A stretch of DNA of 8,039 nucleotides from Acidobacteriaceae bacterium (GCA_003168235.1 PMSZ01000040.1:1-8039), one strand, 5' to 3'; shown: positions 1-6,062, counted from the first letter of the stretch. Notes: generated by a model not told the origin, from the sequence alone. Numbers and translations are program-made.

Positions 1-477
1 GAAGCCCAGGCGCTAGCCGCCCGGAGCGTGCCAAATGCCGGACTAGCGGTGACAATCGACACGGGAGATGCCGACAACATCCATCCGAGGGAAAAGAAAG
101 TGGTGGGGGAGCGGCTCGCGCTTTGCGCTTTGGCGGGAAATTACCATGTCGATGTTACCTGCAGCGGTCCGACATTCGTGTCCGCAGAGCCGGTCCCCGG
201 TGGGTTGAAGTTGCATTTTAGCAACGCTGCCGGCGGTCTCTTCATGCGCGGTCAAGACCTAGACGCGTTTAGTGTCGCCGGACCAGACCGCAAGTGGAGA
301 TGGGCCGATGCACACATCTCCGGCGATACGGTGATCGTCTCGTCGTCATCCGTGCCACGACCCGTGGCCGCCCGTTACGCATGGGAGGCGAACCCAGCCG
401 CCACGCTTTTCAACGGTGCTGGTTTGCCCGCAGCTCCTTTCCGAACCGACGACTGGCCTTTTTCTGACAGCGGGTAA
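1..477 (+). CDS. Sialate O-acetylesterase, C-terminal part (5' end outside window)
   Basis: The reading frame is open from base 1 to the TAA at 475-477, giving the last 158 residues, so the real start lies upstream of the window. The GTG at 28 is internal. The fragment reads through VPNAGLAVTIDTGD and then DADNIHP. This matches the C-terminal Asp-x-x-His catalytic block of the SGNH-type sialate O-acetylesterase (SASA) family, with D25 and H28 of the fragment as the likely catalytic pair; the catalytic Ser would be in the missing N-terminal part. After it comes the family's typical beta-rich tail (GGLKLHFSNAAGGL, then RYAWEANPAATLFN and a final DDWP block). Family members remove acetyl esters from sialic acids or plant/host glycans and are usually exported or periplasmic; the signal peptide is not visible here. 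No clear terminator follows. Family assignment is from recognised motifs; the substrate is not shown by the sequence. Confidence 0.85.
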   Translation, partial: EAQALAARSVPNAGLAVTIDTGDADNIHPREKKVVGERLALCALAGNYHVDVTCSGPTFVSAEPVPGGLKLHFSNAAGGLFMRGQDLDAFSVAGPDRKWRWADAHISGDTVIVSSSSVPRPVAARYAWEANPAATLFNGAGLPAAPFRTDDWPFSDSG

Positions 478-809
478 TGGAGCTAAATCTACTCTCAGGC
501 TGCGGAAATCATTACATGCAGGTTTTAAGGCACTTGGGAATTTTCTATCGAGATTTATCTCCAGCAGTTCGAGAACCGGCTCGGTCAATTTCGGAGGCAA
601 ATCTACCCAATTTGTTGGCCCACATCGTATTCGTCATGATGTAGCCGGGTGCGAACGCGAACTCTTCAGATTTTGGAACTAAATCACCTGTCTTTCCTAA
701 CTCGCGACGATCAGGTGGCGAGGAGGGGGCGTGGGGCAAATCCGTGGTTCTTTGTCCAATCAGCCCTAATCTCTGGCGGGAAGCGCAACCCGAACTAGGG
801 CGTGCAAAA
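478..809. other. Gene-free interval between esterase and IS5 remnant
   Basis: Short open frames exist on both strands (for example about 94 codons on the minus strand at 545-829), but none has a recognisable motif, a good ribosome binding site or a codon pattern like its neighbours. The only structure I see is a 6-bp inverted repeat, CACCTG at 685-690 and CAGGTG at 712-717, with a 21-nt loop. It lacks a following T run, so it is not a convincing terminator. The right part probably includes the degenerated outer end of the IS5 remnant, but I could not place its terminal repeat. Confidence 0.4.
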
Positions 810-1588
810 TCAATGAATGAGCCAATCAACGACTGCCGCGAGCTGAACGAAGGCGAGAAATGTGATGGCGAGTTTCTCGTATCGGGTGCTAAGGCGCCGG
901 TAGCGTTTTATACGGCAGAAGAAGTTTTCGACTTTATGGCGCCTCCGGTAGTAGCCGCGATGAAAGGGCACTGGCCAACGGCGAGATCGCTTCGCCGGGA
1001 TACAGACCCGCGTACGCGGTCTACACAGACGGGTCCGAAATGTGTCGGCATCGAAACCTTTATCGGCGACAGCGCGGTGGTGTCGCAAACAGGGCAAGAG
1101 CGGTGCGACCGCCTAAAGATCGTGACGTTGGCCCTCGGCTAAGCCAAGCGCCACGGCTCGCCCACCTCCCTCAACGATCGCGGCAAGCTTTGTATTGATT
1201 CCACCTTTAGTGCGACCGATCGCTTGGGCGGCTTGGCCGCCGCACGGATTCGCACCGTCCTGATGCTATTTGATGTGCGAGCAATCTATATGCCGCAGTT
1301 GACCTGTGGCTTTCGCTGCGACCATCGCAAGCATCCGGGCGAAGAGCCCATCAGCACACCAGCGACGAAACCGCGAGTAGACCGAGCCCCAAGGGCCAAA
1401 CTGCTCTGGCAGGTCGCGTCACGGGATACCCGTTCGCAGGATGTAGAATATCGCGGTGAGCATAAGCCGATCATCTTTCGGCGGTCGCCCGCGCAGAGGC
1501 CACCTGCGGGTTTTATCACGCGAGCGGTTAATTTTTTTAGCCTTCGCCACAATGGCTCGGGCAGCTCTCTGCGCAGAATCGGTTTCAT
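810..1588 (-). pseudogene. Degenerate IS5-family transposase (DDE, frameshifted, three in-frame stops)
   Basis: Read on the minus strand, the start is MKPILRRELPEPLWRRLKKL from an ATG at 1588-1586. At about 1480-1510 the frame shifts, then continues as RGRPPKDDRLMLTAIFYILR. Downstream, in one frame, come RDLPEQFGPWGSVYSRFRRW, then HIDCSHIK with the first catalytic Asp, GGINTKLAAIVEGGGRAV, VADKGFDAD with the second Asp, and YRRRHKVENFF with the catalytic Glu. The protein ends ...VVDWLIH with TGA at 812-810. In-frame stops lie at 1419-1421 (TGA where the family has the Trp of GIPWRDLP), 1266-1268 (TAG after HIK) and 1113-1115 (TAG after QRHDL). All DDE residues survive, but no full protein can be made. 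It is a decayed insertion sequence copy, clearly older than the IS3 element beside it. Terminal inverted repeats could not be identified. Confidence 0.85.
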
Positions 1589-1691
1589 GCGCCAAGTGGG
1601 ATCAACCCACTCAGTTTTTGTTCCCACCGTTTTTCAAACAGGAAACACTTGCACTGTACTGATAGAGGGGCTGTTGGATGTTTCGGTTCGC

Positions 1692-1716
1692 TGACCTGAC
1701 GTACCAGAACTGAGCC
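1692..1716 (+). repeat. IS3 element left terminal inverted repeat
   Basis: Pairs with 2973-2996. Identity is strongest over the outer TGACC, the GAC at bases 7-9, and the inner TGAGCC, with one gap in the middle. If the outer TCGC/GCGA bases are counted the repeat starts at 1688. Confidence 0.7.
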
Positions 1717-1743
1717 ATTGCGAATGAGGGTCAGGGCTCCAAG

Positions 1744-1749
1744 AAAGGA
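1744..1749 (+). promoter_or_regulatory. Ribosome binding site of IS3 orfA
   Basis: AAAGGA lies six bases upstream of the ATG at 1756, well placed and supporting that start over any later one. Confidence 0.6.
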
Positions 1750-1755
1750 ACCCAG

Positions 1756-2025
1756 ATGCCAAAAGGAAAGAAGCATACCCCGGAGCAGATCGTAGCGATC
1801 TTGCGCCGGATCGAAGGCGGAGAGTCGGCGCAGGCCGTGTCCCGCGAGGTAAACATCAGCGAAGCGACACTCCACCGCTGGAAGCAGCAGTACGGTGCGA
1901 TGGAGATCGACGAGCTGAAGGAATTGAAGGCCCTGAGGGACGAGAACGCCCGCTTGAAGCGGATCGTCGCCGACCAGGTGCTGAACATCCAGGTGCTGAA
2001 AGAGGTGAACTCAAAAAAATGGTAA
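1756..2025 (+). CDS. IS3-family transposase OrfA (helix-turn-helix subunit)
   Basis: This 89-residue protein is the DNA-binding subunit of the IS3 transposase. Residues about 9-43 form the helix-turn-helix region (TPEQIVAILRRIEGGES... ISEATLHRWKQQYG). Residues about 50-85 are a leucine-zipper-like coiled coil with regularly spaced Leu (LKELKALRDENARLKRIV, then VLNIQVLKEV). It binds the element ends and, after -1 frameshifting, provides the N-terminus of the OrfAB fusion transposase; OrfA alone usually represses transposition. The start is supported by an AAAGGA box. The gene ends TCA AAA AAA TGG TAA, and its last seven bases overlap orfB, which lies in the -1 frame. Length and layout are normal for the family. 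Confidence 0.9.
   Translation: MPKGKKHTPEQIVAILRRIEGGESAQAVSREVNISEATLHRWKQQYGAMEIDELKELKALRDENARLKRIVADQVLNIQVLKEVNSKKW
2013..2019 (+). promoter_or_regulatory. A7 slippery site for programmed -1 frameshifting (orfA to orfB)
   Basis: Seven consecutive A bases sit just before the orfA stop (TAA 2023-2025). In the orfA frame they are read TCA AAA AAA; slipping back one base gives AAA AAA ATG GTA and enters orfB. A run of A at this place is the standard IS3-family signal for making the OrfAB fusion transposase. I did not find a clear stimulatory stem-loop just downstream. Confidence 0.75.
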
Positions 2026-2939
2026 GCTCGTCGCAGAAGCGCCACGCCGCCCAGGGCGTGGTAGCGGCGGGCATGTGTTCGCAGCGTCAGGCGTGCCGTT
2101 ATCTTGGGTTGGCGCGCTCCAGTTGGGCCTACGTGTCGCGGCCGCCGAAGCCGAGGACGGTGCAGATCGGGGAGGCGATCGCCGCGCTCTCGGTGCGCCA
2201 TCCCCGGTACGGCTACCGTCGCGTGCATGAGATGCTGCGTCGCAAGGGACTCTGCTGCAACCTGCGCACGGTGCAGCGGATGCGCCGTGACCAGGGTCTC
2301 GGCATCAAAGGGCCGGCGCGGCGTCCCAAAGTTCCTCTACGGCCCGATGCGAAGGTGAAGGCGACCGCAGTCAACGACGTCTGGTGCGTCGACGTGGTCT
2401 TCGACACGACCCAGGGCGGCAACACGGTGAAGTTCCTGACGATCATCGATGAGTACAGCCACTACTGCCTCGGGATCACTGCCAGCCGCCGCATGGGCGC
2501 CCGTGAGGTCGTGGCAGCGCTCTCCAGGCTGATCGAGATCCACGGAGCACCCGCCCACCTGCGGTGCGACAACGGAGCGGAGTTTATCGCCAAACTTCTC
2601 CAGGAATGGCTGGTTCTGGCGGGCGTCGAGACCCGCTTCATCGAGCCCGGCAGCCCATGGCAGAACGGCATCAACGAAAGCTTCAACGGGCGCTTCCGCG
2701 ACGAGTGCCTCGACCGAGAGCTGCTCGCCAACCTCCTCGAGGCCCAGAGCGTGGCGCTGGCCTTCCACGAAGAGTACAACGACATCCGTCCTCACAGCAC
2801 GATCGACTACCGCACGCCCAGCGAATACCGCGCCGAACTCTTGAACCAAGCTCCAGGCTCCGGTCAGGCCCGCCAAGCCGGGCCTTCCCTCCGCCTGGAG
2901 CTTGCCCTCGTCCCCACCACCAACCACAACCTGAACTGA
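2019..2939 (+). CDS. IS3-family transposase OrfB (DDE integrase-core catalytic subunit)
   Basis: The 306-residue catalytic part of the transposase. Residues about 49-100 are the HTH_21-type region (RHPRYGYRRVHEMLRRKG... NLRTVQRMRRDQGLGI). Residues about 115-275 are the retroviral-integrase-like core: D125 in VWCVDVVFD, D184 in LRCDNGAEF, and E220 in WQNGINESFNGRF. The last two are separated by 35 residues, the classic DD(35)E spacing. The tail EEYNDIRPHSTIDYRTPSEY is typical of the IS2/IS407-like branch. The ATG at 2019 is formed by the last A of the slippery run, so most functional product is expected as an OrfAB fusion. No internal stop or frameshift is seen, so the enzyme looks intact. Confidence 0.93.
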   Translation: MVSSSQKRHAAQGVVAAGMCSQRQACRYLGLARSSWAYVSRPPKPRTVQIGEAIAALSVRHPRYGYRRVHEMLRRKGLCCNLRTVQRMRRDQGLGIKGPARRPKVPLRPDAKVKATAVNDVWCVDVVFDTTQGGNTVKFLTIIDEYSHYCLGITASRRMGAREVVAALSRLIEIHGAPAHLRCDNGAEFIAKLLQEWLVLAGVETRFIEPGSPWQNGINESFNGRFRDECLDRELLANLLEAQSVALAFHEEYNDIRPHSTIDYRTPSEYRAELLNQAPGSGQARQAGPSLRLELALVPTTNHNLN

Positions 2940-2972
2940 GATCAACAACCCGCCCAGACTCTCACTCCGGGT

Positions 2973-2996
2973 GGCTCAACAAATGCGGTCCGGTCA
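2973..2996 (-). repeat. IS3 element right terminal inverted repeat
   Basis: Partner of 1692-1716; on the minus strand it begins TGACCGGACC and ends TGAGCC. It starts 33 bases after the orfB stop. Confidence 0.7.
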
Positions 2997-3027
2997 GCGA
3001 TCGCCTCCACAGCAAGGGCTCAGCACA

Positions 3028-3043
3028 GGCGCTTCCAACGCCC
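3028..3043. repeat. Partial copy of the GGCG-CTTCCAA-CGCC hairpin core
   Basis: The 16 bases GGCGCTTCCAACGCCC are identical to the core of the larger hairpin at 3126-3161, but here the long outer stem is absent. A short GCTC/GAGC pair further out could extend it. The identical 7-base loop in two places 108 bp apart points to a dispersed repeat family, not chance. Confidence 0.6.
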
Positions 3044-3125
3044 GAGCGTAAACCCGCATCAGCATGATATTGCCCTGCACCTGGAAAATGCGGTATCCAG
3101 GGAGCGCTAGATTAGTAGTCACGAA

Positions 3126-3161
3126 GGGGACACGGTGGCGCTTCCAACGCCCCGTGTCCCC
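3126..3161. repeat. 36-bp near-perfect hairpin repeat (REP-like palindrome)
   Basis: GGGGACACGG (3126-3135) pairs perfectly with CCGTGTCCCC (3152-3161). After one unpaired T at 3136, GGCG pairs with CGCC around the loop CTTCCAA. That is 14 base pairs with a single bulge in 36 bases. It has no following T run and no adjacent upstream gene to terminate, so a REP-like dispersed element is more likely than an intrinsic terminator. The core is repeated at 3028-3043. Confidence 0.75.
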
Positions 3162-3533
3162 AATCTTTGATCAAGAGCCGAGCTGTTCTAAAGCTGGTCC
3201 GACGGGTACGCATTGGCCTATCAACCTAGCTTTGGTGTCACCTTATGTAAATCGGGGGAAAGGTGCTCTTCGGCCCCGGGACTATGGTCTGACACCGATT
3301 GACCCTCCGAGCCGCATTTTAGTGAGTGTTTTGGTGCGTCATTTTCTGCGATCTTTTCGAGGCCGTTTTCGGTGATCCAAGGAAGCTTTTTTAGCTCTGA
3401 GCAGACGCTTTCGCCGCCCATCCAAGACCCTTTCGCGCTCTAAGCGGGTCAGTTCTCCAAACTCAGTCGGTCTCGATCGCAGATATTTTGATTAGGATAT
3501 TGCTTTTCAACTATTCGGGGCTACCGTCTCTCG

Positions 3534-3824
3534 ATGAAGTTTTCCTGGGACCCCAGGAAGGAAGCCACCAATCTTGCGAAACACGGAGTGCCATTTTCTG
3601 AAGCTGAACAAGCATTTGGCGATCCACTCGCCGTTGTCGCGTTCGACGAAGTTCATAGCCCGCGTGGAATATCTGAACTTCGTTGGTGGCTCCTCGGAAA
3701 GGTCGGGGCGCGCGTTATGCTTGTCCGATACACTCACCGTCCGAACGGAGTCATCCGGATTATAGGTGCGGGTTACTGGGAAATAGGAGCGAAAATCTAT
3801 GAAGAAAAAAATAAACCCCATTGA
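3534..3824 (+). CDS. brnT: BrnT-family ribonuclease toxin (DUF497)
   Basis: The 96-residue protein starts MKFSWDPRKEATNLAKHGVPFSEAEQAFGDPLAVV, the hallmark opening of BrnT/DUF497 proteins: an F-W-D-P-x-K-x-x-x-N-x-x-K-H-G pattern followed by F-x-E-A and FGDP. A central stretch ends in GARVMLVRYTHRPNGVIRIIGAGYW and then the family's late IYEE. BrnT folds like RelE and is a translation-blocking RNase; with its antitoxin it makes an autorepressing complex. Length is normal for the family. The toxin-first order and a 26-bp overlap with the next gene are typical of brnTA. One deviation is that the usual ISARKAT...E segment reads IIGAGYWEIGAKIYEE here, so the Arg-rich part is changed. Activity is therefore not assured. 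Confidence 0.82.
   Translation: MKFSWDPRKEATNLAKHGVPFSEAEQAFGDPLAVVAFDEVHSPRGISELRWWLLGKVGARVMLVRYTHRPNGVIRIIGAGYWEIGAKIYEEKNKPH
3785..3789 (+). promoter_or_regulatory. Ribosome binding site of the brnA-like antitoxin
   Basis: AGGAG inside the end of brnT, nine bases before the ATG at 3799. It supports that start and strong translation of the antitoxin from the toxin transcript. Confidence 0.65.
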
Positions 3825-4083
3825 GAAGCCGCAGTTCAATAGCGCGGGCTATCAGGCCAACATGAAGGACCTGAACGGTGAACTGCTGCCCAATCTGAAG
3901 AAGCTGGCGTTCCGGCCTTTCAAGCACGGCGGGGCGAGGGCCGGTGCGGGGCGCAAATCGTCGGGACGCAAGGCTGTTCTCCTGAGGCTTAGCCCGCGGG
4001 TAATCTCACGACTCCGAAAAGAGGCTGAACGAAACCACAAGACGCTCTCCGACGTGGCGGAAGAACGTCTGGCACAAGTCTGA
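3799..4083 (+). CDS. brnA: BrnA-like ribbon-helix-helix antitoxin
   Basis: The 94-residue partner of the preceding toxin overlaps its last 26 bases in another frame. The N-terminal half (PQFNSAGYQANMKDLNGELLPNLKKLAFRP) is probably the flexible toxin-wrapping part. It is followed by a basic linker, GGARAGAGRKSSGRK, then a ribbon-helix-helix pattern at about residues 57-94: a beta strand KAVLLRLSP and helices VISRLRKEAERNHKTLSDVAEERL. Such proteins bind DNA as dimers and, with BrnT, repress their own promoter. The ATG at 3799 has a good AGGAG box. The sequence is not a close match to classical BrnA and is named by position and domain; another RHH antitoxin family recruited beside brnT is possible. 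Confidence 0.7.
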   Translation: MKKKINPIEKPQFNSAGYQANMKDLNGELLPNLKKLAFRPFKHGGARAGAGRKSSGRKAVLLRLSPRVISRLRKEAERNHKTLSDVAEERLAQV

Positions 4084-4137
4084 GCGCGAATTCACGAGCC
4101 CGAGGGTACACTGTTGCGCGAGTCGGTTCGCCTCATT

Positions 4138-4196
4138 GTCCCCGGACTTTTGATGCCTTCTCCAAAGTGGGTCCATTTTCATCATTTTGTCCGGAC
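4138..4196. repeat. Imperfect inverted repeat between the two TA modules
   Basis: CCGGAC (4142-4147) plus GATG (4152-4155) pair with CATC (4180-4183) plus GTCCGG (4189-4194) around a 24-nt loop, with facing T-rich internal loops. The right arm sits in the palindrome GTCCGGAC. It lies 55-110 bases after the antitoxin stop, so it could be a weak terminator or an operator. The sequence does not decide. Confidence 0.35.
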
Positions 4197-4202
4197 TAAC
4201 TC

Positions 4203-4219
4203 ACTGGCTCGAGCCCAGT
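4203..4219. promoter_or_regulatory. Small palindrome upstream of the RelB-like gene, possible operator
   Basis: ACTGG (4203-4207) and CCAGT (4215-4219) flank CTCGAGC, giving a 17-base near-palindrome about 75 bases before the antitoxin start. RelB-type antitoxins bind palindromes near their promoters, so this is a candidate site. It lies rather far upstream of the best promoter guess. Confidence 0.3.
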
Positions 4220-4260
4220 AGTCGGCCAATTCATCAGCACAATTTCAACCCGATCAATCC

Positions 4261-4288
4261 TTGACCCAAGCACAAATGGGACTAGATT
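4261..4288 (+). promoter_or_regulatory. Candidate sigma70-type promoter for the RelB/RelE-like operon
   Basis: TTGACC at 4261-4266 matches five of six -35 bases. A 16-base spacer leads to TAGATT (4283-4288), four of six -10 bases. Transcription would start about at the ATG (4295), giving a leaderless or nearly leaderless message. This agrees with the lack of a Shine-Dalgarno box there. Confidence 0.35.
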
Positions 4289-4294
4289 GAGCAC

Positions 4295-4558
4295 ATGGCA
4301 AAGACTATCCTTCTTCGTGCTCGCGTAGACATTGAACGAAAAAATCGCGCTGAAAAGATACTTGGACGTTATGGCCTGACGCCCGCCCAAGCCATCAATG
4401 TCTTTTATGCGAAGGTGTCCGAGACCAACGGCCTGCCATTCGATTTGCGACCGAGCGAAACAGAGGATTTGCTAGCCGATCCCGAGTTTAGGACGTACTT
4501 GGCGCGGCTGAAGACGGGCCAGGTTATCTACCGCGAATCAGACGAAGTTCCGGCTTGA
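4295..4558 (+). CDS. RelB/DinJ-family antitoxin
   Basis: The 87-residue protein begins MAKTILLRARVDIERKNRAEKILGRYGLTPAQAINVFYAKVSETNGLPFDLR. This is the RelB/DinJ ribbon-helix-helix pattern: a beta strand (ILLRARVD), helix 1 (ERKNRAEKILGRYG), the LTPAQAINVFYAKV helix and the conserved GLPFDLRPS end. The C-terminal part (about residues 55-87) is the likely toxin-neutralising tail. It acts as a DNA-binding autorepressor with the toxin encoded directly after it; the TGA at 4556-4558 overlaps that gene's TTG. No good Shine-Dalgarno is seen before the ATG. The assignment to this antitoxin family is firm; the exact pair name is not. Confidence 0.85.
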   Translation: MAKTILLRARVDIERKNRAEKILGRYGLTPAQAINVFYAKVSETNGLPFDLRPSETEDLLADPEFRTYLARLKTGQVIYRESDEVPA

Positions 4559-4815
4559 AGTTCTCGGATCAAGTCGCCGATGCCCTCAAGGCCCTGCATC
4601 CCGGTGTTAGGAGGGACATTCGCCACGCCCTTGACGAGGTAAACGCCGGAAAGAAACGTGACGTTGCCGCGCTGACCGGAAAACTTGCCGGTTTCTGGCG
4701 CCTGCGTGTCGGCAAACATAGGATAGTCTTTCGCTACAACGAAGTGGGCCAGCTGACGGCTGAATTCTTGGGGCCGCGTAGCACCATCTATCGCAGCTTT
4801 AGGCCACCGAGGTGA
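4555..4815 (+). CDS. RelE/ParE-superfamily toxin (TTG start, overlaps antitoxin)
   Basis: The 86-residue protein reads MKFSDQVADALKALHPGVRRDIRHALDEV, then AALTGKLAGFWRLRVGKHRIVFRYNEVG and LGPRSTIYRSF. The block L-x-G-x-L-x-G-F-W-R-L-R-V-G-x-x-R-I-V-F is characteristic of RelE/ParE-type toxins, and the ending fits the usual IYR/E-x-F strand. Proteins of this fold are either ribosome-dependent mRNA nucleases (RelE) or gyrase poisons (ParE); the sequence alone does not separate them. The start is TTG at 4555, overlapping the antitoxin TGA as TTGA. No ATG occurs nearby in frame, so translational coupling is likely. Its own stop overlaps the next gene's GTG. Confidence 0.85.
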   Translation: MKFSDQVADALKALHPGVRRDIRHALDEVNAGKKRDVAALTGKLAGFWRLRVGKHRIVFRYNEVGQLTAEFLGPRSTIYRSFRPPR

Positions 4816-6062
4816 GATCGCTGCAAAAAACCCACATCAATAAACAAAGCCATTTAGACCGGTCAACGGCGGTAGTCGTATCCGCCAGTCGCAACGGGCT
4901 CAGGTTGTGGGCCGCCGTGGCGCTGACCGGCGTTGGAACCGGCATCAGCGCGGGAGCGCTTTACCTGCTGCTGCAATGGGTGCAACGCACTGCGTGGCCG
5001 GGCGCAGGATCATCGTTGCTCGGCGCCGCGATGAGCGCGTCATTCGCGCGGCATCTCCTCATTCTGCTCGGTGCGGGCTTTCTCACCGGTTTGGGGCAGT
5101 TGCTTCTGTCCGGTCTGTCGAGCGGCAACGGGATTGATATCAATGCCGCGATTTGGTTCTCGGCCGGCCGATTGCCGACGCTGCGCACCCTGGGGAGCGC
5201 AGTGCTTTCCATTTTTCTCGTGGGTATGGGCGTCTCGCTCGGCCGTGAAGGCGCCCCTAAACAGGCCGGAGCCGTATTTGGAAATCTGTTTGCCACCGGC
5301 GCAGGGCTATCGGATGAGCAGCGACGCCTCTTGGTGGCATGCGGTGCCGGCGCCGGGATGTCGGCGGCCTACGGCGTGCCATTGGGCGGGGCGCTCTTCT
5401 CGCTGGAAGTACTTCGCGGTGTGCTGTCGTTGCGGCTGGTCCTGCCGGCTCTGCTTGCAAGTACGGTCGCCGCGCTGGTGGCATGGATCGTGGTGCCCAA
5501 CGGTCCCATCTACCATTTCCCGGCCTATGAAACTTCGGCGTCGGTGGTGGTATGGACGCTTCTGCTAGGGCCGATCACCGGGCTGGCGTCAGTGGTCTAC
5601 GTTCGAGCGGTCGCATGGGCGGATCGTCACAAGCCTCATGGGTGGAAACGCGTGGTCGCGCCCTTGATCGTCATGGGAGCCATCGGTGCGGTTTCGTTTC
5701 CGTTTCCGCAGATATTGGGCAACGGGCAGGAGATCTCTGAATTGGCCTTCAATGGAGGGGTTGGGCCCCGGCTCTTGTTGTGCATACTGGTGCTCAAGCC
5801 GCTCGCCACGGTGATGAGCATTCGAAGCGGCGCTCCAGGCGGACTTTTCACACCGTCGCTCACCGTGGGCGCAATGTTCGGCGGGATATTGGGCTACGGT
5901 TGGTCTCTGCTTTGGCCGGGGGTTCCTCCCGGTCTATTTTCCGTATTGGGTGCAGCCGCAATGCTTGCCGCTACGACGCAAGGCCCCATTTCCACCGTTG
6001 TTCTAATGTTCGAGCTTACCGGGCATAATAGATCATTGTCGCGCCCATGCTGCTCGCTGTAA
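4812..6062 (+). CDS. ClC-family chloride channel/antiporter, frameshifted near C-terminus
   Basis: Inner-membrane ClC transporter, with many hydrophobic segments from about residue 33 to 400. ClC signatures in order: SSGNGIDINAA (101-113, replacing the usual GSGIPE), GREGAPKQ (144-151, with E146 as the gating glutamate), YGVPLGGALFSLEVLRG (187-203), and GAPGGLFTPSL (340-350, the GxFxP motif). The internal proton glutamate (E203 of the E. coli protein) appears to be Val200, so proton coupling may differ from classical antiporters. The frame breaks after L409. The annotated end (NRSLSRPCCSL) is not family-like, and the true tail continues one frame over to 6175. The GTG start overlaps the toxin stop (GTGA) with only a weak upstream AGG, so the N-terminus is uncertain; a later start before residue 30 is possible. 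The family call is firm; function in this copy is doubtful. Confidence 0.85.
   Translation: MRSLQKTHINKQSHLDRSTAVVVSASRNGLRLWAAVALTGVGTGISAGALYLLLQWVQRTAWPGAGSSLLGAAMSASFARHLLILLGAGFLTGLGQLLLSGLSSGNGIDINAAIWFSAGRLPTLRTLGSAVLSIFLVGMGVSLGREGAPKQAGAVFGNLFATGAGLSDEQRRLLVACGAGAGMSAAYGVPLGGALFSLEVLRGVLSLRLVLPALLASTVAALVAWIVVPNGPIYHFPAYETSASVVVWTLLLGPITGLASVVYVRAVAWADRHKPHGWKRVVAPLIVMGAIGAVSFPFPQILGNGQEISELAFNGGVGPRLLLCILVLKPLATVMSIRSGAPGGLFTPSLTVGAMFGGILGYGWSLLWPGVPPGLFSVLGAAAMLAATTQGPISTVVLMFELTGHNRSLSRPCCSL

Larger units (their letters stand above)
1692..2996 (+). mobile_element. Complete IS3-family insertion sequence, about 1.3 kb
   Basis: The element is bounded by imperfect inverted repeats. 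The left end starts TGACCTGACGTACC at 1692. The right end, read inward on the minus strand, starts TGACCGGACCGC at 2996. Both continue to a shared TGAGCC about 24 bases in, and similarity goes on to roughly 45 bases with one gap. Ends starting with TGA are usual in the IS3 family. Inside are orfA and orfB in the standard overlapping arrangement. The 1305-bp length is normal for the family. Both open frames are uninterrupted and the DDE triad is present, so the copy may still be active. The flanks TCGC (1688-1691) and GCGA (2997-3000) are inverted rather than direct repeats, so no target-site duplication is visible. Confidence 0.85.
3001..3533. other. Intergenic region with hairpin repeats, no gene recognised
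   Basis: Open frames of up to about 100 codons occur, but none resembles a known family or has a good start signal. The left half holds two copies of a GGCG-CTTCCAA-CGCC hairpin core (separate entries) and a perfect 6-bp inverted repeat, CCTGGA/TCCAGG, at 3080-3101. A weak stem GACCC (3426-3430) / GGGTC (3446-3450) lies further on. The right end must contain the brnT promoter. GATATT occurs twice (3482-3487 and 3496-3501), with a poor -35-like TTGATT at 3488-3493 and a TATTCG about 18 bases later. This is suggestive only. Confidence 0.4.

Noticed and set aside
685..717. CACCTG/CAGGTG as terminator of the esterase gene
   Set aside because: It lies over 200 bases after the stop, has only 6 bp of stem and no T run.
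744..1142. 132-codon plus-strand open frame
   Set aside because: It is antisense to the IS5 transposase remnant, whose minus-strand translation matches the family clearly.
1660..1690. GAGGGGCTGTTGGATGTTTC as a possible IS5-type terminal repeat
   Set aside because: It is oriented outward from the IS5 remnant and no matching partner was found near 760-810.
2337..2948. 203-codon minus-strand open frame
   Set aside because: It is fully inside the IS3 orfB on the other strand and shows no family motifs; it is a shadow of GC-rich coding.
3064..3375. 103-codon open frame between the IS3 element and brnT
   Set aside because: It runs through the 36-bp hairpin repeat, has no ribosome binding site and no recognisable motif.
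5071..5568. 165-codon open frame in another plus frame
   Set aside because: It lies within the ClC gene, whose own frame has unmistakable family motifs.
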